Numbered from the stretch's first letter, positions 25,201-35,274 are shown. The stretch is DNA of 50,652 nucleotides from Deltaproteobacteria bacterium tcs-42 (GCA_002049545.1 LLYT01000008.1:1-50652); one strand, 5' to 3'. The notes: generated from the letters alone by a model not told the origin. Made by a program: numbers and translations.

Positions 25201-26177
25201 CCGCTGTATGCTTCCAGATTTCCTTTGAACTGCACCGCACCGGAGAGTTGTACCGGCTGCCCGGTTTCTGCCTGCAGGTCAAGTTTGTTGAGTTGTAGCC
25301 GGCTGATCAGTGCAGGGTTGTCGCCGCTGAACTGTAAACTGCCGTTGGCGGTCATTTTCCCGGCACGATTGGGTCGGCTGAGCTGCAGTTGCTGGAACTG
25401 TAACCGTTCCGATGTTAATCCCAGCTCGGCAGACGCTGCCAGCAGCTTGTCCTCTGGCCCGGTGATGCCGAGTTTTGCCGGCCCATGCAGGATTTGGCCG
25501 GCGCTTCCTGGTTTCAGGTCGATATCGAGCCGTAGCTGCCGCCATGCAGCATTTGAATCAGGTGTGTCGATCTGGGCGACCAGTTTGAGTGAGGGGAGGT
25601 TCAATCGGCAACCGAAAGAACCGCTCACCTGCAGATCAGCGGTTTCAAGGATGAATTTTTTGGCTTCCAGCCTGCTGTCCTTCCAGCGCAGGTCGCTACG
25701 GAACAGTTCGATCTGCAATGGTTGCTGATCTTGCTGCTGCCAGCTGAAATTGTGCACTTCGAGGTTGCCAAGATCGACATGAAGCTGCTTCGCCAGCCAG
25801 GGTGTTTTTGGCCAGAAGAAAGGCTTGACCTCTTTTTTCTGTTGAGCTGTCGTCGATTTGACCTGCAGACCATCAATCTGCAGTTGAGAAGTTTCCAGAG
25901 TGAGTTGCAGCAGGCTGCTCAGCTGGTTGTGCATAGAAAAATGGGCGAGATGAAGCTGCATTCCCTTATGGCGCACTTCGATATTGTCGAGCTGTAGCGT
26001 TCCGCCGAGAGTCCCTTCGATCTCTCCGATGCTCAGTTCGGCGCCGGTCCAATCCGGTAGACGGGTCAGCAGCCAGCGGCTCCCCGTCGGGGAATAGAGC
26101 AGCCAGCTACCCGTACCTAACAGCAGCAGGGCCAACAAGCTGACAAGAATAATTGTGTACCACCAGATCCTTACCAT
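22263..26177 (-). CDS. tamB: Translocation and assembly module protein TamB
   Basis: A 1304-residue AsmA/TamB-superfamily protein. It has an N-terminal membrane anchor (about residues 5-28) and a very long beta-rich periplasmic middle with repeated short strands. The conserved C-terminal DUF490 domain includes DILSYIVIGRPVGADS and GKYLSPDLYISLGYSLFS. It bridges inner and outer membranes, works with TamA, and is implicated in outer-membrane protein assembly and phospholipid transport. Its ATG overlaps the tamA stop by seven bases (ATGGTAA). Length and order fit the family. Confidence 0.93.
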   Translation of the reverse strand: MVRIWWYTIILVSLLALLLLGTGSWLLYSPTGSRWLLTRLPDWTGAELSIGEIEGTLGGTLQLDNIEVRHKGMQLHLAHFSMHNQLSSLLQLTLETSQLQIDGLQVKSTTAQQKKEVKPFFWPKTPWLAKQLHVDLGNLEVHNFSWQQQDQQPLQIELFRSDLRWKDSRLEAKKFILETADLQVSGSFGCRLNLPSLKLVAQIDTPDSNAAWRQLRLDIDLKPGSAGQILHGPAKLGITGPEDKLLAASAELGLTSERLQFQQLQLSRPNRAGKMTANGSLQFSGDNPALISRLQLNKLDLQAETGQPVQLSGAVQFKGNLEAYSGQFDLKNHATGLTDASLTGDFSGNLEQLTLSSLDGQWLNGLLTGQAQIGWKEGWQLKTQLTGRNIDPQNIHPQLAGRLNLDFQADLNRRPQKPPRGQLKLQFHDSTLHNHPLSGVAQIKLQDNSLQVEQLQLHGDGMLLQASGNPEERLAFNWQIERLEQLLAEASGQFSGTGWLRWRDQKLAAKLSADAEQLVFQKWHLGKLDLQTKTEDAEGLWQLQLAGQRLHNHQLGLEIEQIELDIKGTLDNHRLALNLTQQPGSASASFSGGWMEQQWRGQLSNLQWADAHIGNWYLCQAVPVVFSTNLINIDPLLLRSDSGSELQLQGHYRQDLDHGAAKLNWRNLDLSLFRPLMAQWQISGVSHGSLELQRGQSNQIHGQIAATGELQHQQLNLKLSNSDIVIDWDELGLHSSLQILLANGANLDGVLTSAQAADFSWLQQGNLQLTGHDFPLQMLRPWLPEELNINGVLGWSASGNWQAGEALNLTGEARTEAGHLDWQEQDHIISAEIKTAELSWQWQNHLQGKLNLQLSEHGSIETTFTLPLAARLPLVLDQIAPVDINLHTRLQELGLLSILFPGRVQESHGQLKLDLQLTNTWQQPEILGNFHLFDAGIFLPSVGVQLNEIELQGDFARDRVEIARLRLSSGKGKLSGNGQIDLPNWRAATYQLQLKGENFQLINLPELQVDANPDLSIDGTLENIRVRGQLEFPDVLISGEQKTAQAVNSPDLQVVDREKAPSTRRPKLQHDIDLKLVLGERVLLNTAGIDARLEGDLQLLSTAEQELAGNGEIRIAKGKFSSYGVSLDIRRGNLFFTGGPLDQPTLDILALRKTGEVQAGVKVSGTPKAPIVQLYSEPVMADTDILSYIVIGRPVGADSAQTSLLMTAAGTLLSQGESIMLQEKLKNRLGLDTFDISSGDGDVNSSIITTGKYLSPDLYISLGYSLFSNTNEVKVRYNLTPVWEVESNFGIESGIDMFYRIEIE

Positions 26178-27919
26178 CCGAATCCCACACTCAAATGGAG
26201 TCGATATTTATTTTCAGCTGTGCCGATCTGGCGAGCCAGATCGAGGCGTAACGGCCCGATCTGGGTATAGCGACTGACTCCGATTCCGGCACCCTGTTCA
26301 AGCTCATATTCGGAAAGTGAGTTGAAGGCATTACCTATATCATAGAAAATCGCAACCCCCCAATTCTGATTGAGGCGTTTTTCTAATTCGAGATTTGCGA
26401 CCAGCAGATGTTTGCCGCCAACGACTTGCCCCTGATCATCGGTGGGGCCGAGTGACTGGTAGCTATAGCCTCGGACACTACGATCACCCCCGGCGAAAAA
26501 GCGCAGCGAGGCCGGCAACTCGTTAAACGGATCGTTGTGCCAGATTGTTCCTCCGCGCAATCGCAGCAGCAGGGAAAAGTGGTGGGGAAGGGGGTGCAGC
26601 GCGGTTACCTGCCCGGAAAGTTTCAGCAGGCTGGTATCGGAAAGCAACGCATCATGGCTGCCCTGCAATTTCAGTCCGGTCTGGATGCCACGAAGCGGCG
26701 TCAGTGGGTCATCGACCTGTCTCCAGTTCAAGCGGACGCCCGGCAGTAGCATTTGTGACCGGCTTGACTCGTCTCCAATTCGGGAGTGTTCCTGAGACAG
26801 GCGGACAAACAGCGAGCCGGTCAAACTTTTGCAAAACGATCGCTGGTATTCGACTTCGCTGAACAGCTCGCGGCTTAAATAACTATCGGTTTCTTCACGA
26901 TCGACACCTATGTGCAGCAGGGTTTGACTGTCAAGGCGATCGCGGTTCGGGATAATGTAGGTGTTTAGCATCGATTGATTTGTTTCTGCCAAAACCAGTT
27001 CACCCTGCAGCTCATGGCCGCGCTGTAACAGGTTCAGGTTGCGATAGTGGAGTGATCCACGTGCACCGGTATCCGTTCCATAGCCGATGCCGGGACGCAA
27101 CCGGTGGCGTGGGGCTGGCTGCAGGTCGATCTGCACCGGCACGACATCGAACTCTTTCTGATCGGTCAGCGGGGTAATGTCGCTGCTGCGGAACAGATCG
27201 GCATTGCGCAGGTTGAGCTGGGTTTGACCGAGCTTGTCGTGGGAAAAGTATTCCCCTTCACGGTAGCTGAGATAACGATTGAGAAAGCGTTCCGGGTAGC
27301 TGTCGCGACCGCTGTATGAAGTTTTACCGAAGCGATAGCGGATACCGCTGTCTAATTTCAGGATAATATCGACCTTACGCTTGCCACGATCGACCAGAAT
27401 CTGGTGCTGCTGGAAGTGAGCATCAAGATAGCCCAGATTAACAGCCCTCTGCAGTAGAGCCGTTTTCCCTTCTTCGTAAAAATCCTGGCGCAGGATATCA
27501 CTGACCTGCAGCGGAAATTCTGTGAGTTGCCGCCTGAGTTCCGGAAGGTCAGCACCAGAACCCGTCAGGTTGAGTTCGAGACTGGTCACTCGCAGTGGGT
27601 CGTTGGGGTTGATTTCAACATTGAGTTGATACTCACCTGTTTCGATCTCCTCAACCAGACTGCTGGTGTGAGAGTGGAAATATCCGTAGGGCTCGAGGAT
27701 ACTGCCGACCAGTTCCGGCAGTTGTTGCTGGTAGCGTTGAAGCCAGCGATGATTGATATTTTCCCCACTGGTCAGGGTAGAAGGGAGAACCAGGGCTGTC
27801 TCAAGGATTTTCTGCAGCTCACTGTCGACGCCACGAATATTTAAATATAGTGATTCGGCACCGGAGAAGACCGGCAACAAACAAAAGCAGAGGGTTATTA
27901 GCCAGAATTGAAACTTCAT
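26171..27919 (-). CDS. tamA: Omp85-family outer membrane protein TamA
   Basis: A 582-residue protein. A signal peptide (about 1-20) is followed by three predicted POTRA domains and a C-terminal 16-stranded Omp85 barrel. The lid motif FFAGGDRSVRGYSYQSLGP near residue 480 carries the invariant VRGY. The C-terminus ends with an aromatic residue (FGW), as expected for a BAM substrate. It is upstream of and overlaps tamB, the standard arrangement. A gap of 98 bases separates it from the convergent-side membrane protein gene. Confidence 0.93.
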   Translation of the reverse strand: MKFQFWLITLCFCLLPVFSGAESLYLNIRGVDSELQKILETALVLPSTLTSGENINHRWLQRYQQQLPELVGSILEPYGYFHSHTSSLVEEIETGEYQLNVEINPNDPLRVTSLELNLTGSGADLPELRRQLTEFPLQVSDILRQDFYEEGKTALLQRAVNLGYLDAHFQQHQILVDRGKRKVDIILKLDSGIRYRFGKTSYSGRDSYPERFLNRYLSYREGEYFSHDKLGQTQLNLRNADLFRSSDITPLTDQKEFDVVPVQIDLQPAPRHRLRPGIGYGTDTGARGSLHYRNLNLLQRGHELQGELVLAETNQSMLNTYIIPNRDRLDSQTLLHIGVDREETDSYLSRELFSEVEYQRSFCKSLTGSLFVRLSQEHSRIGDESSRSQMLLPGVRLNWRQVDDPLTPLRGIQTGLKLQGSHDALLSDTSLLKLSGQVTALHPLPHHFSLLLRLRGGTIWHNDPFNELPASLRFFAGGDRSVRGYSYQSLGPTDDQGQVVGGKHLLVANLELEKRLNQNWGVAIFYDIGNAFNSLSEYELEQGAGIGVSRYTQIGPLRLDLARQIGTAENKYRLHLSVGFGW

Positions 27920-28017
27920 CGTATCGGGGACCCTGACATTTCACTGTCGCTATACGGGGGATGATTTTTAGGGCTTTCAGTCATGATTAAACCCAGGTAC
28001 TTGCAGTGCACGGCGGT

Positions 28018-28947
28018 TTATGTTTCTTCTGCTTTCGAAGCAGTGATTTTCTCTACTACAGCGTGTTCAACCTTCGGCAGTAGTGGAACCCCAACCAGCG
28101 CTTTAAACAGCCGGAAAATTCCCCAGAGAAAGGCTATTGGCAGGATCACAGTGTTGAGCAGAAAGACCACCAGCAGATCAAGAAAGTTCTCGACCATCAG
28201 GGTGCTGCGTTGCTTCAGCCAGTTTTGAACCTGTTCGAAGTCAATAGCTTGTTCGGCTTGTTTGAGGCGCGAGGTGAACTGTTGCCACCAGCTTTCATCC
28301 TCCGATGTATCGGGAATGGCTTCGACCAGCTGCAGTTCGGCATTGGTTTCGGCGATGGAATGACTGGCAACGTCATGGCGGTCGGCGAGAAAATGCTCGT
28401 AGGTCGTTTGATTGAGGGTGGCAGTCAGCGGTACGGCGAAACGGACAACGATGGCGAGAAACAGCAGTCGCTTGCCAAAAGAGACAAGGTCAACGCGTAG
28501 CCAGCGGCCAAACCAGAGTCCAGCCAGCCACAATAAGAAGGCGAGGCAACCGAGCAGTTCAATCCCGAGCCAGGGGCTGATCTCGATCAGAAAGCGTTGC
28601 ACCCCTAGAGATGCGAGTGCAACCAGCATCACCCAGGAGAAGCGTTCAACCATATCGTTGAGGGGATCGAGGACCTGACCCAGAGCCAGATTCAAACCGA
28701 CTCCGGCAGGGGATACCGCCACTTCCGATTCCTGAATGACCGAGATCACCCCGTTGGTCACCCGGGCCAGGGCAAAACTGGCCAAGGCACGTGTCAGTGA
28801 ATTTTCAACCTGTTCTGTTGCGGTCTGGTCAACTGTCTGGAGGAGTCGATTTTCAAAAACAGCTGTACGCAATGGTGACAGAACGATCACTATCAACAGA
28901 ACGATCAGGATCAGGCTGGTTATGTTTTTACGACGATCATTAAACAT
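28018..28947 (-). CDS. Conserved membrane protein of unknown function
   Basis: A 309-residue protein. Predicted membrane segments lie near residues 9-25, 103-122, 126-146, 160-177 and 255-280. There are two soluble loops: residues 30-100 after the first helix, and an acidic helical region at 180-250 with SEDESWWQQFTSRLKQAE. No enzymatic motif was seen. It lies between tamA and the EF-G-like gene on the same strand. Spacing is about 90 bases to each, so it may belong to either unit. No family was recognised. Confidence 0.6.
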   Translation of the reverse strand: MFNDRRKNITSLILIVLLIVIVLSPLRTAVFENRLLQTVDQTATEQVENSLTRALASFALARVTNGVISVIQESEVAVSPAGVGLNLALGQVLDPLNDMVERFSWVMLVALASLGVQRFLIEISPWLGIELLGCLAFLLWLAGLWFGRWLRVDLVSFGKRLLFLAIVVRFAVPLTATLNQTTYEHFLADRHDVASHSIAETNAELQLVEAIPDTSEDESWWQQFTSRLKQAEQAIDFEQVQNWLKQRSTLMVENFLDLLVVFLLNTVILPIAFLWGIFRLFKALVGVPLLPKVEHAVVEKITASKAEET

Positions 28948-29037
28948 ATGTTAATCCAGAGACCCCAAGCTTGTTGGCCGATCTCTTTTGACCTGAAATT
29001 GTGGATTGAAATTCAGCTTGGAGACTAAGTCGCATGA

Positions 29038-31104
29038 TTATGAAATTCCAAATTTTTGTAACGTCTCTGATGGTGCCTGGTCGAAGTGGGAAAATTCCAT
29101 CGTGAAACTTCCTTGACCCTTGGTGGCACTGCGCAGTTCGGTCATATAACCGAACATCTCCAGTAACGGCACAGTTGCACGGATGAAGTCCTGCCCCGGA
29201 CGTGAGGTGACTCCTTCGACCTGACCCCGCTTCTGATTCAAGCTGTTCATGACTTTTCCGGTGTAATCGGATGGAGCGATCAGCTCCAATGCCATGACCG
29301 GTTCCAGAAGGGTTGGGCTGCCATTTTTCAATACCTGAGTGATGGCCATGTTGATGGCTGCCGAAATACCAAGATCGGTTGTTTTGTTGCTGTGGTAGGG
29401 AGCTTCAACCAGGCTGAGTTGCACGTCTGTCAGCGGATATCCGGCTATTTGTCCGGATTGGCAGGCAGAGGTGAGTTTGGTCTTGATCAATTCGGCCAGT
29501 TCTGTAGGCCAATCCTGGAATAATTGCTCCGGTATGTCAATGCTGACACCACTTTTTCGCTCTGTTGGAGTGATTCTGATCTTGACTTCGCCATGATGGG
29601 TTTTTCCATCGATTTCCCGTTCGAAAACTTCCCGTTGTTCTGCTGCGCAACGAACCGTTTCACGGTAAACAACTTGAGGTCGACCCGTCTGTGTTTCCAC
29701 CCGAAAGTCAGTTTTAAGGCGTTGAACGACAATTTCCAGATGCAGTTCCCCCATGCCGGTCAATAGCGTCTGTCCGGTTTCTGAATCTTCCTTGACTCTG
29801 AAAGTGGGGTCTTCCCACTGCAGTTTTTCCAATGCCAGCGGCAGCTTGTCCCGGTCATCGAGGGTCTTCGGTTCGACCGCCAGTGAAACGACCGGTTCTG
29901 GATATTCGAGCCCTGCCAGCTGTAATGGCAGATTGGGATCGCTGATGGTATCTCCCGTGAGAACGTTTTTCAGCCCGGTTGCAGTGACAATATCCCCGGC
30001 AATTGCCTGATTGATCCGTTCCCGTTTATGTGAATGCATGCGGAATAACCGGGCCACCTTTTCAAGGCCCTGGGTGCGGCTGTTGTAAACGGAATCTCCT
30101 GGTTTGAGGCTGCCGGAATAAATACGCAGGTAGCTCAATTTTCGACCTTCGTCGGCAAGCACCTTGAAGGCCAAAGCACAGAGGTCAGAACCGGGGTCAG
30201 TTGTTATTTCCCGTGTTTCCTGTGTATCAATCCGGGTTGCTGTTGACGGCGGTATATCGAGTGGCGAGGGGAGCAGGGTACAGATCATGTCAAGAAGGGG
30301 TTGAATCCCTTTGTTGCGAAGTGCCGATCCGAGGAGAACCGGATATATTTTACAATCGACAACCCCTTTACGCAGGGCTGGCAAAAGCCGATGTGCTTCG
30401 ATTTGATTGCCGTCAAAAAAATCATGGAGGATGTCGTCATCGTAATCGGCGGCCGCTTCGATAATCTGTTCCCGTTGTTGTTGGACTGTTTCTTGTAACT
30501 CTTCCGGAATTTCAACGGTTTCCAGGGTTTGCCCGTGATCTTCGTCGCGGAAGAGAATCGCTTTTTCTTCGATCAGGTCGATGACACCAGTGAAATTTTC
30601 TTCAATACCTAGCGGCAGTTGTAATAGCACCGGTTTTGCAGCAAGCTTTTCGATCAATGCTTCCAGCACCTGCTGATAGTTGGCACCAATCCGATCCATT
30701 TTGTTGATCAGGCAGATACGGGGCACCTGATACCGGTCCGCTTGTCGCCAGACCGATTCGCTCTGAGGCTGAACCCCTTCAACGGCACTGAAGATGGCAA
30801 CGGCCCCGTCCAACGCCCGCAGGGAGCGTTCAACCTCAATAGTGAAATCGATATGACCGGGGGTGTCGATCAGGTTGAAAGTATAGTCTTTCCAGTGGCA
30901 GTTGGTTGCTGTCGCAGTAATGGTGATGCCGCGATCCTGCTCTTGTTCCATCCAGTCCATCACGGCCAGTCCATCATGGACTTCACCCATTTTGTGGATT
31001 TCTCCAGCATAGAACAGGATTCGCTCTGATACCGTGGTTTTCCCGGCATCAATATGGGAGATAATGCCGAAATTACGAATCTGTTTAAGGTCTGGTTGTG
31101 TCAT
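29038..31104 (-). CDS. Elongation factor G family GTPase (secondary EF-G)
   Basis: A 688-residue translational GTPase. It has G1 SHIDAGKTT (17-25), the switch region [16 protein letters not shown]3 DTPGH and G4 NKMD, followed by EF-G domains II-V ([39 protein letters not shown]). It is not in a ribosomal-protein operon and is shorter and more divergent in the switch region than canonical EF-G, so it is probably a second EF-G copy. Its true role (translocation, recycling or a specialised role) cannot be told. It starts 11 bases after the upstream unknown gene and is co-transcribed with it. Confidence 0.88.
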   Translation of the reverse strand: MTQPDLKQIRNFGIISHIDAGKTTVSERILFYAGEIHKMGEVHDGLAVMDWMEQEQDRGITITATATNCHWKDYTFNLIDTPGHIDFTIEVERSLRALDGAVAIFSAVEGVQPQSESVWRQADRYQVPRICLINKMDRIGANYQQVLEALIEKLAAKPVLLQLPLGIEENFTGVIDLIEEKAILFRDEDHGQTLETVEIPEELQETVQQQREQIIEAAADYDDDILHDFFDGNQIEAHRLLPALRKGVVDCKIYPVLLGSALRNKGIQPLLDMICTLLPSPLDIPPSTATRIDTQETREITTDPGSDLCALAFKVLADEGRKLSYLRIYSGSLKPGDSVYNSRTQGLEKVARLFRMHSHKRERINQAIAGDIVTATGLKNVLTGDTISDPNLPLQLAGLEYPEPVVSLAVEPKTLDDRDKLPLALEKLQWEDPTFRVKEDSETGQTLLTGMGELHLEIVVQRLKTDFRVETQTGRPQVVYRETVRCAAEQREVFEREIDGKTHHGEVKIRITPTERKSGVSIDIPEQLFQDWPTELAELIKTKLTSACQSGQIAGYPLTDVQLSLVEAPYHSNKTTDLGISAAINMAITQVLKNGSPTLLEPVMALELIAPSDYTGKVMNSLNQKRGQVEGVTSRPGQDFIRATVPLLEMFGYMTELRSATKGQGSFTMEFSHFDQAPSETLQKFGIS

Positions 31105-31115
31105 AGAATTATCCT

Positions 31116-32930
31116 TTAGAGCTGCAGTGTTTCTGATCTGAGCTGTTGCAGAAGTTCTGGCTCAAGGTGGTTCAGGGTGAAATATTCCCGTTCCAGATCC
31201 TCGATATAAAAGTGGTCAAGACCACTGTTGGCCAAAAAATCGTTACGCAAATCAATATCATTGTTAGCGATAATCTGTGGAAGCAGCTGGCGTAGATAAA
31301 GTGCTTCTTTTTTGATGTCGTGAATGACTATCTGAAAGAGTGCCGGGTCAAGGGGGGTGCCAATAATGCCACGTGCCAGCAGTTCGTCATTTAATTCATT
31401 GCACAATTCATTTTGTTCCGATTTGGTATTATAGCGTGAATAACGGGTCCGAATGCGGTTTTTTGCATGGCTCAGGACAATATTGTAAAGTTTCTCTTCG
31501 CCATCGATCATTTTCAGCTCAGCAGTTAATCTCTTCGTGCTGGAAACGCCGACAGCAATTTCTGTCAGCCCTTTTTTGAGACACAAGAGTTTCTGTCGCC
31601 CAAACCGTCCCAGGTAGTGATTGACGATAATATCTTCAAAGAACAGCTTGTCAAACAGCCCTTTCACTAATTTGCTGAATTCTTGCCGGCTATCCAACAG
31701 GCTTTGCAGCAGATCTTCTGTGGGGCGATAACTTTCCATGAAGGCAATTTTGCTGATATTGGTTGAGGTGCTGTCGTAGCGGTCAAAAAATGTGATGATA
31801 TAGGAGAAATCTTCCAGTAATGAGAGTGGAGCTCCTTCACGAATTTGTTCATCGAATAACTGCCCGGTTTCCAGCAGGAGCTTTTCAAAGCTGTGATCGT
31901 GATTGCGGCGGGCATGTTGTTTGGCGAAGAGCAACTGGATCATATCTCTTCTGCCAATTCCTTTACGCAACAGCAGGTCATGCAGGATATCTCTTGCGAT
32001 TGCTGTGTATTCAGGCTCATGGACGATGCTGCGGACTTCAGCTTTTAATTTGTCATCGAGTGCTGACAAGAGGGCCGGAGGAATTTCATTACGCAGTGCC
32101 AGGGTTTTAAGTCGTGTCAACCGGGCATGTTGCTGCCGGTCGATATCACCTTGTTGATAACACTCGATCAGCACCTTTTTGTAATCGTCAATAATTCGGT
32201 AGTTGTCACGATGTCGATACATGACGTCGATACACACCCGTTCCCGCTGGTAGGGGTCGAGCCCCAGATTGTCTGCAAGGCTCTGCAGGGCCGCCCGGGT
32301 GTTTTTTGAGATTGAGCGATCCCGATAATAGAGAGTCTGAAACTCTTGCTGAAAATGACCGTGATTGGTGTTGGATAGTCGTACCAGGTAGATAGTGCAG
32401 TGTTCCGGCAGTTGAGAGAGTAACGATTCTGCCAGTCGGGAATCATCTTGTCGATTGAGGTTGGCTGTCCGTTTCAGGGTTTTCCCGAGATAGCGAAGGA
32501 TCTGCTCCTGACGGAGGCGATGGGTATGATCTTCGAGCCCATTGATAAAAAAGAAATAATTATCAACAGCATGGCCTTTGAGGAACACATCCTCATAACT
32601 TTGCTCGGTGTGGCTCTGCCCGCTGATTTCCAGTTGGCCGGATTGATTATAGCCAGCTCCAATGAGCATCAGGCGGTTGAAAATTCCATCCTTGCTCAGG
32701 TCTGAAATAGGCTGATCCACACCAAACATATATTCACAAAAGGTCCCACCTGTTCCTGTCTGGCGTAAACCTGTGGGGCTGAGGATCAACTCACTTCCCG
32801 GAGCAAAAAAACGCAGGTGCTGATCGGTGACCTGGAAAAAATGGTGATGAGCTGTTCTACAACCGGCAGCGGTGGCAAAGTACTCAATCTTGTCATTTAT
32901 TTTGCCGTGCAGGCGTAATTCTGTGTTCAT
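31116..32930 (-). CDS. Conserved protein of unknown function (TIGR04442-like)
   Basis: A 604-residue, mostly alpha-helical, charged cytoplasmic protein without membrane segments. An N-terminal beta-rich part (residues 1-140, with [14 protein letters not shown]-like strands) precedes a long helical body. It resembles, from memory, the deltaproteobacterial family called TIGR04442, which has no known function. No nucleotide-binding motif was seen. It starts four bases after the metallo-hydrolase gene and ends 11 bases before the EF-G-like gene, so the three form one operon. A link to translation or RNA processing is inferred only from that context. Confidence 0.65.
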   Translation of the reverse strand: MNTELRLHGKINDKIEYFATAAGCRTAHHHFFQVTDQHLRFFAPGSELILSPTGLRQTGTGGTFCEYMFGVDQPISDLSKDGIFNRLMLIGAGYNQSGQLEISGQSHTEQSYEDVFLKGHAVDNYFFFINGLEDHTHRLRQEQILRYLGKTLKRTANLNRQDDSRLAESLLSQLPEHCTIYLVRLSNTNHGHFQQEFQTLYYRDRSISKNTRAALQSLADNLGLDPYQRERVCIDVMYRHRDNYRIIDDYKKVLIECYQQGDIDRQQHARLTRLKTLALRNEIPPALLSALDDKLKAEVRSIVHEPEYTAIARDILHDLLLRKGIGRRDMIQLLFAKQHARRNHDHSFEKLLLETGQLFDEQIREGAPLSLLEDFSYIITFFDRYDSTSTNISKIAFMESYRPTEDLLQSLLDSRQEFSKLVKGLFDKLFFEDIIVNHYLGRFGRQKLLCLKKGLTEIAVGVSSTKRLTAELKMIDGEEKLYNIVLSHAKNRIRTRYSRYNTKSEQNELCNELNDELLARGIIGTPLDPALFQIVIHDIKKEALYLRQLLPQIIANNDIDLRNDFLANSGLDHFYIEDLEREYFTLNHLEPELLQQLRSETLQL

Positions 32931-32934
32931 ATCG

Positions 32935-33732
32935 TTATTTCACTTTTGCAGCATTGATATGAAAGTTGAACTGTTGACTATCGTGAGCCAGATTGATCCC
33001 GTCAGGAAGTTCCGGGTCATGAACGGGATGATCAACCTCATGGCTGAGGTGGGTGAGAAGGGTTTGTTTTGCCCCGATTTTTTGTGCCATTTTAATGGCT
33101 TGTGGAATGTTGAAATGGGTATTATGCGGGGTAAAGCGCAGCCCATCTAAAACCAATAGCTCCAAATCATGCAGAAGCATCAGGGATGTTGGCGGAATGG
33201 CATTGCAATCGGTCAGATAGGCAAAAGGTCCGCAACGATAGCCGAATGTTTCCATTTTTCCGTGCCGCATCGGGATTGGAATGATCTCCAGGCCGAATAA
33301 TTCGATCGGTTTGTCAATTGGATGGAGTTCCAGGCGTGGAATGTAGCTGACGGGTTCCGATTTATCAAAAATATAGCTAAAGCTGTTTCTGATTGTCGCT
33401 AAGGTTTGCTCTGAACCGTAGAGTGGAATCGGCTGCTTTGAACGCAGATTGAATCCTCGTAGATCATCAATACCATGAAGGTGATCAGCGTGGCTGTGAG
33501 TGTAGAAGGCGGCATCTATCCGGCGGATATCCTCACGCAACGCTTGTTGTCGCAGGTCGGTTGAGGTATCGATCAGAATGTTGTATTTTCCATAACTGAG
33601 CAGTGCGCTGCAGCGCGTACGTTGGTTGTGGGGATGATCAGAAAGGCAGACCGCACAGCGGCAGCCAAGCACCGGGATGCCGGTGCTTGTTCCAGAACCG
33701 AGAATAGTTATTTTAAGGGTATCTGCCTGCAT
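32935..33732 (-). CDS. MBL-fold metallo-hydrolase (PhnP-like)
   Basis: A 265-residue metallo-beta-lactamase-fold phosphodiesterase/hydrolase. The N-terminus has GSGTSTGIPVLGCRCAVC with PhnP-type cysteines. The metal-binding motif THSHADHLHGID is near residues 78-89. Further ligands are probably the aspartate in LTDCNAIP and the histidine in LLTHLSHEVD. PhnP-like enzymes cleave cyclic phosphodiesters, and relatives act on nucleic-acid or lipid precursors, so the substrate here is open. It is the first gene of the operon with the 604-residue protein and the EF-G-like GTPase. Confidence 0.85.
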   Translation of the reverse strand: MQADTLKITILGSGTSTGIPVLGCRCAVCLSDHPHNQRTRCSALLSYGKYNILIDTSTDLRQQALREDIRRIDAAFYTHSHADHLHGIDDLRGFNLRSKQPIPLYGSEQTLATIRNSFSYIFDKSEPVSYIPRLELHPIDKPIELFGLEIIPIPMRHGKMETFGYRCGPFAYLTDCNAIPPTSLMLLHDLELLVLDGLRFTPHNTHFNIPQAIKMAQKIGAKQTLLTHLSHEVDHPVHDPELPDGINLAHDSQQFNFHINAAKVK

Positions 33733-33841
33733 TCTGAATGTGTCCGGAAGATAAAAGGTTGTATTTAGATTGCTAAACTACCATTTTAATTCAGTTGCAG
33801 ACAACAATTGTTTAATCTGAGTCGGTGGGTAAAGGGTTGCC

Positions 33842-34009
33842 ATGACAGACAAGAAGCAACCTGAAATCAACAAGCTCTGCTCCCGCTGTGTCCGGCAATG
33901 TAAGCAGCTGGATAGTATTGTTATGCTCAATTGCCCGCGATTTCAGCCCCGCCCGTTTAAATCGGAAACGCTGAAATTTGAGCAGCTGGATTTGTTTGAT
34001 AAAGGGTAA
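33842..34009 (+). CDS. Small cysteine-rich protein (55 residues)
   Basis: A short reading frame starts at ATG 33842 with AAAGGG five bases upstream and ends with TAA. The protein has KLCSRCVRQCKQ (CxxCxxxC, residues 13-20) and then NCPRFQPRPFK near 30-40, a four-cysteine arrangement suited to one zinc ion. Tiny proteins of this CxxCxxxC...CPRF pattern occur in Desulfuromonadales; their role is unknown. It is transcribed away from the metallo-hydrolase gene and convergent with metX. Coding character (a sensible Cys pattern and codon use) supports it. Confidence 0.65.
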   Translation: MTDKKQPEINKLCSRCVRQCKQLDSIVMLNCPRFQPRPFKSETLKFEQLDLFDKG

Positions 34010-34065
34010 AGTGTTGCTGTTTGCGAAAGTTGAATGTCTGTCACCATTTTGAGGACGATTCGGGG

Positions 34066-35178
34066 TCAATCAATCTGGTCAAGAAATGCTTTAAGCAAAG
34101 GAATATACTTTTCCGGTTCAACCAAAAAGGAATCGTGTCCATAGTCGGAGTCGATTAAATGGTAGTCGGCAGTTTTATTCAAGCGTTGCAGTTCGGTGAC
34201 CAGCTCTTCGGCTTGCTGGGGAGGGTAGAGCCAGTCGGAGCTGAATGAAAACCAGAGTGATGGACAGTTGATCCGTTCCAGAGCTTCACTGAGAGAATCG
34301 AAACCCCAGGTCACATCATACAGATCCAGGGCTTTGGCCAGATAGAGGAATGAGTTGGGGTCAAACTGATCGACAAAATTCTTGCCGTTGTAATCGAGAT
34401 AGCGTTCAATTTCAAACTTGCCGAAAAAATCGAATATCCCGTCCCGCACCGAAAAACGCCGTTCAAATTTTAACTGCATCGAGACATCTGATAAAAAAGA
34501 GATATGGCCCACAGCTCGTGCCAGGGCGAGTCCATCAGCAGGGGGGTGTTCGGGCTTGTAATTGCCTTTCTTCCATAGTGGATCATTAAATATCGCTTGT
34601 CGTGCCAGTGAATTCAATGAAATCGCCATGGGGGAAGTGCATCCCGTTCCGGCAATGGGGACGATGGAGCGGACCCTGTCTGGAAAATGGATCGCCCATT
34701 CGATTGCCTGCATCGCCCCCATGGAGCCACCAACATTTGAAAGGAGTGACTTGATGCCAAGATGGTCAAGCAGCAATTTTTGTGCGCGAACCATATCGCG
34801 AACCATCAGAACCGGAAAGCTGAGGCGATAGGGTCGTTGAGTGCGGGGATTAATACTGGTTGGGCCAGTTGAGCCGTGACATGAGCCAATAGTGTTGCTG
34901 CAGATAATGAAATAACGATCGGTATCGAGAACTTTTCCCGGACCGATCATATTGTCCCACCAGCCGGGCTTGCGATCTTCGTCTGAATGACGCCCGGCAG
35001 CATGAGCATTTCCGGTCCAGGCGTGGCTGACCATAATTGCGTTGGAAGCATCCTGGTTCAGTTCGCCGTAAGTTTCATAAGCCAGGGTGAGGGGGCCAAG
35101 CAAGCGACCACTTTCAAGCCGGAGTTCGAGGTCAAAATCTACATATTTGGTCGTCACAATACCGATACTGTTGTCCAA
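34066..35178 (-). CDS. metX: Homoserine O-acetyltransferase
   Basis: A 370-residue alpha/beta-hydrolase that makes O-acetyl-L-homoserine in methionine synthesis. The nucleophile elbow is [12 protein letters not shown], and the C-terminal [14 protein letters not shown] holds the catalytic histidine. [13 protein letters not shown] and [10 protein letters not shown] are typical of the family. The longest open frame would begin at 35208 inside the riboswitch terminator stem. The TTG at 35178 has AGGGGA six bases upstream and leaves the family-like N-terminus ([13 protein letters not shown]). Expression is controlled by the SAM-I riboswitch upstream. Confidence 0.92.
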   Translation of the reverse strand: MDNSIGIVTTKYVDFDLELRLESGRLLGPLTLAYETYGELNQDASNAIMVSHAWTGNAHAAGRHSDEDRKPGWWDNMIGPGKVLDTDRYFIICSNTIGSCHGSTGPTSINPRTQRPYRLSFPVLMVRDMVRAQKLLLDHLGIKSLLSNVGGSMGAMQAIEWAIHFPDRVRSIVPIAGTGCTSPMAISLNSLARQAIFNDPLWKKGNYKPEHPPADGLALARAVGHISFLSDVSMQLKFERRFSVRDGIFDFFGKFEIERYLDYNGKNFVDQFDPNSFLYLAKALDLYDVTWGFDSLSEALERINCPSLWFSFSSDWLYPPQQAEELVTELQRLNKTADYHLIDSDYGHDSFLVEPEKYIPLLKAFLDQID

Positions 35179-35203
35179 GTCACATCCCCTGTTGTCAGTG
35201 CCA

Positions 35204-35247
35204 ATCAAAAAGGCCCTTTCCCATTTTCAGGAAAGGGCCTTTTTGAT
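35204..35247 (-). terminator. Riboswitch-controlled terminator of metX
   Basis: An 18-bp perfect stem, 35204-35221 with 35230-35247, core AAAAAGGCCCTTTCC, ends on the minus strand in a UUUUU run. It lies 28 bases after the aptamer, ahead of the metX ribosome binding site, so SAM binding would favour termination. Confidence 0.9.
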
Positions 35248-35274
35248 ACCATGGCTAACCGTATCTCGGGCACC

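Noticed and set aside
29038-31104. Tetracycline-resistance ribosomal protection protein
   Set aside because: The sequence follows EF-G through all domains, including the C-terminal EF-G signature, and the context is housekeeping rather than mobile.
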